Part shown: piece by piece, positions 55,449 through 64,000 of the stretch
Layout: each line of letters begins with the position of its first letter
How positions within the stretch are numbered: the first letter of the stretch is position 1
Assembly (NCBI RefSeq): GCF_009730915.1
Contig: NC_052475.1
Location: 31,743,016 to 31,807,015, forward strand
Reading direction: 5' to 3'
Source: Dioscorea cayenensis subsp. rotundata
Taxonomy: Eukaryota > Streptophyta > Magnoliopsida > Dioscoreales > Dioscoreaceae
Length of the DNA stretch: 64,000 nucleotides
Made by a program: the position numbers and the translations under genes
The notes under the pieces: generated by a model
Database searches by the model: none
What the model saw: the letters and a program-made list of their open reading frames with translations, nothing else
Told to the model about the DNA's origin: nothing

Positions 55449-55487
<39 letters not shown>
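55449..55487 (+). repeat. CT/GA microsatellite in the CSLE leader
   Basis: Nineteen to twenty CT dinucleotides, 12 bp upstream of the CSLE start codon (GA in the mRNA). GA runs in plant leaders can bind BPC/GAGA factors; such a role here is inference. Confidence 0.9.
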
Positions 55488-55490
<3 letters not shown>

Positions 55491-56274
55491 CTTTTCTTTT
55501 TTCTAGATCTCTGGATGTGACTGCCTTCATGCTACTACTTTAATAGAAGTTGCATTGGTTGGAAATCATATTAAATTGAAAAGTAGTCATGTTTTGTCAG
55601 ACTAACATATCCTCTTTCAAGTCTAAAATTATTGTGACGAATTTTTGTCCAAGTCCAATGAATGAACACAGACGCAGAGTTTGACCATGTATGTGTCTTT
55701 TTTTTATTTTTTTCCTTTTTTTTTTTAAGTAGATCATGAAAATTTTTGCTAATTATTTATATGTATTAAATTTTTATAATAACTAGGCATTTTTCTCGGC
55801 TTCACATCGGAGTTTTTAAAATTTTATTAATGATTTTGAGATAATATTATGCATAAAAAATAATATAATTAAACAACTCTTACAAAGAAAACGGTTGTAT
55901 ACCTTGCATTTCAAAGATTTTATAGACTTTTATTGTACAAATAAATAAGTGCAATTAATTTTTTTTTAATTATTAATATCATAAATAATACAAATAAAAA
56001 ATTTTAAATATAAAAAAATAATAATTTGTTTCTTGAAATACTCTGGGAGCATATTATACATCTACTTTAATAGTTTGTATAGATAATTTTATGTAAATTT
56101 TTAACTATTATAACAATGTTAATTTTTATTTAAATATAATAAATAAAATAAATTTATTACTTCCTATATATAAATATGTGTGTAGTAATAATAACTTAAT
56201 GACTGCGACCAATTTTTACGGATTTATATGCATAATATTATTAGAAATTTAACATTTAATAATATATTTAAATA

Positions 56275-56324
<50 letters not shown>

Positions 56325-57534
56325 ATATTATGGAGCAAATGGGTAATATATGCATGTTATATGTAGAAAAATAAATTAAATTTTAAAAAATATACATGAT
56401 ATTAGGTTTTATTGGGACGCATATAAGTAATTAGTAGAATTTTCAAGAATATACATGTGTGTATACATCATAAAAATTAACCTTTTATGTTCAAGATTTT
56501 TTTTTAATTTTAATAATAAGAGAGGGATAATTTTAGTTTTTTCCCTTAATGAAAAATTTAAGATGATTTTTTTTTACTACTTTTTAGATGGTATATATTT
56601 AAATATTTATATTTTTTCCATTTTTTTCAGACAAATATGACAATAATTGGTATTCCCTTGTTAACTTTCACTTATTATTATAAATATTAACCGCCTTAGT
56701 TTTAATAACCTTGAATTTTTGTCTCAAGAAATAAAATAAAAACATCAATGATAAAATACACTTGGTTTGAGTTAAATATATTAAAAAATAAATTTATAGA
56801 AATAATTAAATTACTCTAAGCAATGTTAGATTCCTTTATTGGTTTTAGTGACAGAAAATAAATATTTTCATATTGCACTCAATATTACATCAAAATAAGA
56901 AAGTATGACAAAATAGCCTTTGAAACCCTAGTCTGCCATATATGCATTTACATAAAATTTCTTGTGCTCATTATTGTAAACTTATCCATCAAATATGGGA
57001 AAAAAAAAGTCTTGATGCTATCTAGCAACCACCCAGTTTGACATTTTTATTTTGTTAACTTGCAATTCATTTCTTGTTCTTTGGTATTGCATTTGATTTT
57101 AATCTCTCATTTAAGGTTTCAAATTCAAACATTGATCATAATTTTATTATTATTGTTTTGAAAAACAAAATCTACCTTAAATCAACTCGAAACATTTTTC
57201 TCATTATTCTAATATACAAAGTTTCCATATTTTAACATGCTATTTGTTAATTTAATTAAAAATTTTTAAAAAGATTATCTTTTTATCTTCATCTCTCTCA
57301 GTTTATACACGTGATCTTATTTTAATTTGGCTAATTAAAATAAATTTGCTCAGACATAAAAAAAAAAAATAAAAAATTAGTAACTTCACAGAAATAATAA
57401 TTTGTCAAGTATACCAAAACCATAAGAATGATATTTAGCATTTATAATTTTTCTCAATACTTGCATGCCCATTTAAAATTTATAGATCATTTCTCTTTAA
57501 TATTTTAGAGATGCAAAAAATTTTTGTTTTCGAA

Positions 57535-57540
<6 letters not shown>
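55488..57540. other. Intergenic, AT-rich
   Basis: It includes the CSLE upstream region and a long (AT)n run at about 56278-56322. No gene is seen. Reading frames such as the one at 56455-56640 are AT-driven. Confidence 0.4.
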
Positions 57541-57571
<31 letters not shown>

Positions 57572-57584
57572 ATACATATATCTT

Positions 57585-57830
57585 CATGGACGTCTTACAG
57601 CTCAAAATAAAAAAATACATGGATGTTTACATTATCAACCGTTGGATTTCGATCTAACGGCTAACATTGATAAACAGTAATTACTACAGTAATTACTGTT
57701 CGGAACGGTATAATGAACAGTAATATTATTCATCAATGTCAGCTGTTAAATTTTAATCTAACGGTTGATAATTGAACGTCCATAGATTTCTTATCTATGA
57801 ACGTTCATAAAAAATGTAAATTCTATATAT
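57585..57830. mobile_element. Fold-back MITE between TA microsatellites
   Basis: The arm at about 57617-57672 (GGATGTTTACATTATCAACC onward) is the imperfect reverse complement of 57730-57785 (ending ACGGTTGATAATTGAACGTC). The loop has GTAATTACTACAGTAATTAC. (TA)n runs lie on both sides, at 57537-57568 and after 57824. The right part carries ACGTCCATAGATTTCTTATC, similar to the word ACGTCCCTAGATTTCAAATC in the MITE at 11196-11461. The two may belong to related families. Confidence 0.7.
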
Positions 57831-58440
57831 ATATATATAACATGCCCCTCTCAAAACCAAATAAATTGTAAAATATCAAAAATCAGCATATGGATCTATT
57901 TATATCACCTAATAACACAAATGAGTAGTGGGATATCCTCTCAGCTCCACTAGCAATGCCTCCTGCATTCAATGTATTTGAATTAATTTTAAAATATCCA
58001 AACTACGTCTTTTGGTCATTTTTGTCAAATTATATAATTATATTAAAAATAATAATAATAATAATAATAACTAGCGTGGATGCCCGTGCTTATGCTACGG
58101 ATTTCATCTAACAGTACAAATTATTTAAAAAATTGAAATAAATAAAATCACTTAAAAAATCAATAATAACCAAGAGGAAAACTAATCAAACACCACTATT
58201 ATTAAATAAATTTAATAAAATAATAACAGATAATATAATATATAAACAAAAAATAAAAAAAAATCTCATATATATATGGAAAACAATATAAAATTAAAAT
58301 AGAAACAAAATATATCGATTTATTTATTTTTTTAAAAAACAATAAAAATAAAATTGAAAAAAAAATAAGTAAATAATATAATATAATATTATTAAATATT
58401 AATATCATATTGAGAGAGGAACGGACTTAGAGATGCAAGT
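57831..58440. other. Intergenic, very AT-rich
   Basis: No gene is seen. A fragment at about 58070-58100 (CTAGCGTGGATGCCCGTGCT) resembles words that recur in plant repeat ends, but the match is from memory and weak. Confidence 0.35.
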
Positions 58441-58619
58441 GAGGTAGGGTAGAACGAGGTAGGGCTGATAACGGAGGGTGGGGGCGGGGGACGGGGAGGG
58501 GTCTCCCCGTCTCCGTCCCCAAGGGGATCTATCCCGCGGGGATCCCTACGAGGATCCCCATATACCTAAAATAATAAGCTTATATTATATATTATAAAAT
58601 GGTAAAATTGTAAATAATT

Positions 58620-58655
<36 letters not shown>

Positions 58656-58880
58656 TTACGGGACGGGATCCCATGAGGCGGGATAGCAATCCCCGCCCCC
58701 GTTTATTAAACGGGGACGGGTTTACCCCCGTCCCCGTCCCCACGGGGAGAACGAACCGGGGAATCTCCGTCCCCATCGGGTCAGGTCCCGCGGGGATCGG
58801 GGATTTCCACAGGACAGGGATTTCTTGACCCAAAATTTTCTCATGGGGAGAAATTTTACTCACTCACTTTCCCGTGAGGA
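58441..58880. mobile_element. GC-rich repeat fragment with GGGGACGGGG words (hAT-like)
   Basis: Two blocks built of CGGGGACGGG / CCCCGTCCCC words (58474-58560 and 58657-58805) flank an AT core with a (TA)n run at 58625-58651. Such subterminal G/C words in opposite senses are typical of plant hAT-type elements. No clear terminal repeat or target duplication could be fixed. The minus-strand open frame here is an artefact of composition. Confidence 0.5.
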
Positions 58881-59480
58881 TTTCTAGAGAGTCAGAAAAT
58901 CCTCTCTCCGACCAACACAAAGGGTGAACTCCAACATTGGGGTTGATAACCCGATATCAGGGTTACAAAGTAGAGATTAGTGTTCTTGTAGCACGAGCCA
59001 TTATAAAACATAATCATAAAATAAACCATAAAATGAGTAAAATAATTTTCATAATACCACCAAAATAAATAATTTTCATCAAAACAAATCATAATACACT
59101 AGTTTCATCAAATTCAGCAACTTATAATTATGGAAATGTTAGAAGAGCAAAAATGTCCAAAAAATTATTTAACCCTCCCCAATCCACCAAAATGGTGAGT
59201 TGATGAATGGAGAAAAATTGGAGCATTTTCAACCCTCATCTACACCTTTTAAACCCTTTTCTACTTTTCAATTCTTTCTCACCAAGTATGGTTCAAAGAA
59301 CCTTAACCTCATGGACCATCCAAAACCCCTCCAAACTCTTCCTCCCAAGCACAGGGCACACCTAGGAATGATAGGTGATATGGGACCCCCTCAGCTAAAA
59401 AAAACAAAAATGGCTAATTAGAAGCAAGTAAATGAGAGCATAAAAGGGATTTAGGTACTATTAAGTAAAATTAATAATAT
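58881..59480. other. Intergenic, LCYB upstream region
   Basis: No gene is seen. The plus-strand frame at 59200-59421 has no recognisable content. The LCYB promoter probably lies here and up to about 59580. Confidence 0.35.
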
Positions 59481-59916
59481 GTATATATTATTGTGCAATG
59501 TGGAAGGCGCACACACACTCCTCAACCATCCTAAGAAGATAAAAATAATATCTTGGCCCCCAACAGGACCATACAACACCAAGCAAAGCTTTCATGGCCC
59601 TCTTTCTTTCCCTTTCTCGACCATGCCCATTCCTCTCAATCCCTCTTGGTAAGCTTTATGCTCTTTCAATTCATTCTTTGAGATTTTCAACAACCCATTT
59701 ACTTGTTATTTCTCTTCTTGTTAGTTAGATTCCCCAATTTGATTGATATCTTGTGGTTTTCTTCTCAGTTGATTTCTTGTGTTCTTGATATAGTCCTGTG
59801 CCCTTGTTTTGGATTTCATAAATTTTTGCATCTCTTTTTTTATTTTTCAAGTGTAATTCTGTAGATTGGCAACAAGCTTTGGTTGTGTGTGTTAGTGTGT
59901 CTGTGTTGTGTGTGTG

Positions 59917-61442
59917 ATGGATACTCTCTTGAGAACCCACAATAGACTTGAATTGCTCCACCCAGTGCCTGGATTTGCAGAAAGGCCTTGCCTTTCTCCC
60001 TCTCAAAGACCTCAAAATCAAATTTTTAGGTCATCATCAAACAAGAAATCACACCAAAAATGGAACAGAAATGGGTGTGCTAGGGTTAGTGCCAGTAGTG
60101 CAATTCTTGAACTTGTGCCTGAGATAAAGAAAGAGAATCTTGATTTAGACCTTCCATTGTATGATCCGTCAAAAGGTATAACTTTGGACCTTGCGGTGGT
60201 CGGCGGAGGCCCTGCCGGTCTTGCCGTGGCACAGAGAGTGTCTGAAGCTGGCCTTTCTGTCTGCTCCATTGACCCCTTCCCAAAACTCATTTGGCCTAAC
60301 AATTATGGTGTTTGGGTTGATGAATTTGAAGCCTTAGACCTCCTAGATTGCCTTGATGCATCATGGCCTGGTGCTGTTGTTTACATAAATGAACAAAGCA
60401 AGAAGCTTCTTGATCGGCCTTATGCTCGAGTAAATCGAAAACAGCTTAAATCGAAGATGATGAACAAGTGTGTTTCCAATGGTGTTAAAGTTTCATCAAG
60501 CCAAGGTTGTTAAGGTAATACATCAGGAATCAAAGTCCTTGTTGATCTGCAATGATGGTGTGACAATCCAGGCCTCCGTTGTTCTCGATGCCACTGGTTT
60601 TTCCCGCTGCCTAGTTCAATATGATAAGCCGTATAATCCTGGATACCAAGTTGCCTATGGTATATTAGCCGAGGTCGAAGAACACCCGTTTGATTTGGAC
60701 AAGATGGTGTTCATGGACTGGAGGGATTCACACCTCAATGACAACTCTGAACTGAAAGAGAGGAATAGCAGAATCCCGACATTTCTGTATGCAATGCCAT
60801 TTTCTTCCAAGAGGATATTTCTTGAAGAGACTTCGCTAGTTGCTCGCCCAGGGGTTGCGAATGGAGGATATTCAGGAGAGGATGGTGGCTAGATTGAAAC
60901 ATCTGGGGATCAAAGTGAAGAGCATCGAGGAGGATGAACGGTGTGTTATACCGATGGGAGGACCGCTGCCGGTGCTCCCACAGAGGGTAGTTGGGATTGG
61001 AGGGACAGCGGGAATGGTTCATCCTTCAACTGGTTACATGGTTGCGAGAACTCTTGCTGCAGCTCCTGTTGTTGCTGATTCTATTGTTCAGTGTCTTGGC
61101 TCTGGCGGAGAAGGCATTGTGGGCGAAAAATTGTCGGAACAAGTGTGGAAGGATTTGTGGCCAATTGAGAGGAGAAGGCAAAGGGAGTTTTTCTGTTTCG
61201 GAATGGACATTCTGCTCAAGCTTGATTTGCAAGGCACACGAAGGTTTTTCAATGCGTTCTTCGATCTAGAACCTCAGTACTGGCACGGGTTTTTGTCGTC
61301 GAGATTGTTTCTTCCTCAGCTGATATTTTTCGGGCTTTCGCTATTTGCACATGCTTCAAACACTTCTAGGTTGGAAATTATGGCCAAGGGAACCCTTCCT
61401 TTGGCAAAAATGATTCGAAATTTGATCAAAGAGAAGGCATGA
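59917..61442 (+). CDS. LCYB: Lycopene beta-cyclase, frame broken twice
   Basis: An intron-free gene, as usual for this family. Three overlapping frames together cover the whole enzyme (about 507 codons; the family has about 500). It cyclises both ends of lycopene to beta-carotene in plastids. Frame one (59917 to about 60489) has a Ser/Arg-rich plastid transit region, the dinucleotide-binding site (DLAVVGGGPAGLAVAQ) and PKLIWPNNYGVWVDEFEA. Frame two (about 60491 to 60853) has VVLDATGFSRCLVQYD, FMDWRDSHL and RIFLEETSLVARPG. Frame three (from about 60855) has RMEDIQERM, GGTAGMVHPSTGYMVAR, WPIERRRQREFFCFGMD and the C-terminal RLFLPQL. Each break is a gain of one base in a short run: A near 60487-60489, and G in GGGG at 60851-60854. 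Apart from these, no stop or lost motif is seen. Either it is a very young pseudogene or the bases are sequence errors. A leader intron is possible (GTAAGC at 59649 to TCTGTAG at 59866). Confidence 0.9.
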
Positions 61443-62790
61443 AGTGTTTTGTTCCTTTTTTTTTTAAACTCCTGTTTGTTGAAGCATTGTATCTCTGATA
61501 ATTTCTATCTTGATAGAACTTCAAAATATTCTTCCCTGTTGTATGATTAAATGTTCGTTTTTGAGATAAAACTTTGATATCAGATGTATTTTTAAGCGTA
61601 TCATTAGGTTTAACTAACTCAGAACAACAACTACAGTGATGATATTATGTAATATTCTTCATAAGTTTTAGTGAAGCTTTAATGTGAATAAACGCACCTA
61701 CAGAACTTAATAATTGGATTTATATGCAGCAAAATTTGTCATTTTCTACATTTTCTTGTACGTGTAAAGCATTAGACGGTTACTCCGCCAAATTACCGCT
61801 ACCAATCGCTTATAATAATAACAACAACACAGTATTAAGCATTGCGGGCGCAGAAGAAAAGAATGGCAAGCAAAGAGAGCTTAATCTTAAGAAAGAAGAA
61901 GAGCAGTAAAGAATAGCAAGAAAGATGAGTCCATTAATGTTTCAAAACATCATCAATAGAATGCCACCAGCACCTTCACGGCCACAATAGAATGCCAAAA
62001 ACCTGGAGGAGACGAAGAAGATGGGGTTGTTATTGTTGATGATGGTTCATGAGACGCTGGAAAACAATGGCCTGCTCGCACCAGGCTGATCATTTCTGGT
62101 ACATTTGTGAGAATCAATTTTAGCCCAAAAACCCCTCGCTAAACCGTCGAGGCGTGCATGACGCCGATGGAGCGAAATGAGGACAGGGACTCACTGCATA
62201 CATGCAAGATCGAGACTCACCCGCACGACACACATCACTGCCACATCTTCCGAAATGTCTCACCGTAGAAATCGAAACTCTCACCACTCGGTGAAGAACT
62301 CGATCGGCGACCCATATATCAATAGATCATTTAGTCGTTGGCGAGAACCAGCTTTTGAATACAAAGAGCTTGTTTATGTTTCTTCATTGAGGTTTGCATA
62401 ATTTTACGTATGTAAATTTTTAATAATATAACATGTTTGAGTGAAATTATATAAAATAAGATGGTTTCTGATAGAGAGTTATCTAAAAGTTCAAGTTCTT
62501 GTTATATATATATATATATATATATATAACTTGTTTTTTAATTGTGTAAATGGTAGCAAAACACTTGATTCTTTTTTATGGACCACTGATTTAAGGCTTG
62601 CATATGACAAACAATTCTTGACACAAGGCAGTGCCAAAATACAGACACGTTTCATATATATATATATATACTTCTTTGTTTTATTTTCCCTGATTTCAAA
62701 CACATCAAAATTACAATACATAGCAAGTACAGGAGTACATAATTGAGGTGAAGCAGAAATAAGTTAATGTCAGAGGGCACACAAAATAAC
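61443..62790. other. Convergent flank between LCYB and IGPS
   Basis: LCYB 3' flank, then a stretch with no recognisable gene. (TA)n runs lie at 62502-62529 and about 62655-62670. A 35-bp stretch at about 62308-62342 (CATATATCAATAGATCATTT) resembles 16035-16066 (CATACCAATAGATCACTTAA) and may be a dispersed repeat end. Confidence 0.4.
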
Positions 62791-63733
62791 TCAAAGAGAG
62801 ATGTCTTTACCAAAAAGGCCAGTAATTGCTTTACCAGGATCAGTCTGTTTGATCAGAGACTCCCCAACCAAAACCTATTGATATAAAGACAACACAATAA
62901 TTCATAACTACAATATGCAAGAGGTGTGATTCATTTACACTTTCACAATATTACTTGCATGGCCCTGCAAAGAACATGAAATTTCACACATGTAACCCAG
63001 GTTTTTTCTTAATTCTTTTAAATTTGTGCATATATATGAACACACCCTTATGCTCAAAATCAAGCCATTTTTTTTTTCTAAATATATTTTCGCAACTATA
63101 AAAGAGAAAAGAAAATTAGAGGGAGTAAGGGGTAAAGATGTTGAACATAAGCCATTGTTGTTGTTTTTCTAATTTTAATTCCAGTCCTACGGGGTATACA
63201 TGCAATCAAAATTGTGCTTGAATGAATGATGAGTACTTTCATTATGGAAAAAATGGCAGCGAAGAAAACACGAAAAATGTAGACAGAACAAAGAAAATAT
63301 AGCATGCATGATTTTTGGATTTTCGAGTAGGCTTACAGCTCTAACTCCTGCATCTTGAACATAGGAAATGTTTTCAGGAGTGAATAATCCAGATTCACCC
63401 ACCACCTGGAAAGCAATTAGGTAATACTTGATCGATGTGATGTGATATTTGTAGGTGATATTAATTTGTTTGATGCATACACATATAGAAAAAAAAAACT
63501 AAAATGATGAACATGATGAAGGTTTACATCTTTCGGAGAACAGGAACAGGGTGTGAATTTAATAAACCAAACTTTGTATTCTCAATATCAGCTTATGATT
63601 TTCTTTTAAAAAAAAATGAAGATTGGATGATGGTCTTCATTTTACTTACAATTATGCCCTTCGCATGGATAGTTTTGCCACGGTCTCCCTCCAAAAGTTT
63701 CTTTGTATTTGAGATATCAACTTTCGAATGTTT
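62791..63733 (-). CDS. IGPS: Indole-3-glycerol-phosphate synthase, C-terminal part
   Basis: Three exons on the minus strand, 63733-63650, 63405-63337 and 62874-62791, join in phase 0 to the last 78 residues of the gene. It makes indole-3-glycerol phosphate from CdRP in plastid tryptophan synthesis. The last strands of its TIM barrel are visible: VDISNTKKLLEGDRG, then VVGESGLFTPENISYVQDAG, then VLVGESLIKQTDPGKAI, whose GES loop helps hold the substrate phosphate. It ends LFGKDISL before TGA, like plant homologues. The rest of the gene lies beyond the right edge. It converges on LCYB with about 1.35 kb between the stop codons. Confidence 0.93.
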
Positions 63734-63879
63734 CTGTAATAAATAAATATATTCAAGTTACTCAATATTAATCACAGAACAGCTTTGATTTACAACCATA
63801 TGTACTAGCACAAGTGGGTTCGTCACTTCTGTTTTGGCCAAAGGAAAACTAGTGTGATAAGAAAACTTTAAAATAGAAA

Positions 63880-64000
63880 ATAAAATATTGCATATATAGC
63901 CCTACAGAAGTGCATATCTGATTATACACCCCCATAAAAATCATATTTATGCACCTACCCCATGAAACAACAATATTTTCCTACATACACTATGTCAAAA
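63880..64000. mobile_element. Possible MITE edge inside an IGPS intron
   Basis: The words GCATATATAGCCCTACAG, TACACCCCCATAAAAA and GCACCTACCCC resemble the ends of the inverted-repeat block at 25631-26040 (tatatacccttg, tttacccctga). The other end would lie outside the window, so this is tentative. Confidence 0.3.

Noticed and set aside
58651-58863. Minus-strand frame rich in Pro, Gly and Arg
   Set aside because: It is produced by GC-rich repeat words without protein similarity.

Overview
This is a stretch of flowering-plant nuclear DNA. It is AT-rich, with multi-exon GT/AG genes of normal plant protein families separated by transposon debris, MITEs, microsatellites and homopolymer runs. The genes alone do not fix the species. 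The style would suit a monocot such as a yam, but that is a guess.

Layout. 1-12.5 kb holds no convincing gene: a LINE 3' end, a ~5 kb element with matching inverted ends that encloses a 103-bp tandem array, and a small MITE in a TA microsatellite. 12.9-13.4 kb is a one-exon ATL-type RING-H2 ubiquitin ligase, followed by a ~430-bp tandem duplication and a 506-bp palindromic MITE with a perfect 8-bp target duplication. 18.4-20.4 kb (minus) is an RSZ22-type splicing factor. Beside it lies a decayed partial second copy of the same gene, carrying a SINE and cut off by a Ty3/gypsy fragment. 26.4-29.8 kb (minus) is a plastid protein of the At4g37920 family. 32.6-34.4 kb (+) is a C2-domain CAR protein, 35.0-37.9 kb (+) an ALKBH2-type DNA repair dioxygenase, 39.6-44.1 kb (+) acetoacetyl-CoA thiolase, and 45.6-48.1 kb (+) a small NOI/RIN4-like protein. 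49.4-50.4 kb (minus) is a p24/GOLD cargo receptor and 51.9-55.4 kb (minus) a cellulose synthase-like E protein. 59.9-61.4 kb (+) is an intron-free lycopene beta-cyclase whose frame is broken by two single-base gains. 62.8-63.7 kb (minus) is the 3' end of indole-3-glycerol-phosphate synthase, running off the window.

The genes are ordinary neighbours rather than a functional cluster. Two belong to isoprenoid metabolism: the thiolase starts the cytosolic mevalonate route and the cyclase makes beta-carotene in plastids. Exon joins were checked by hand for reading phase and all close. Leader exons and transcript ends are inferred only from splice-like signals. The points most worth a second look are the doubly frameshifted cyclase, four G-boxes packed in 147 bp upstream of the thiolase gene, the RSZ22 duplicate with its nested insertions, and the palindromic MITE.
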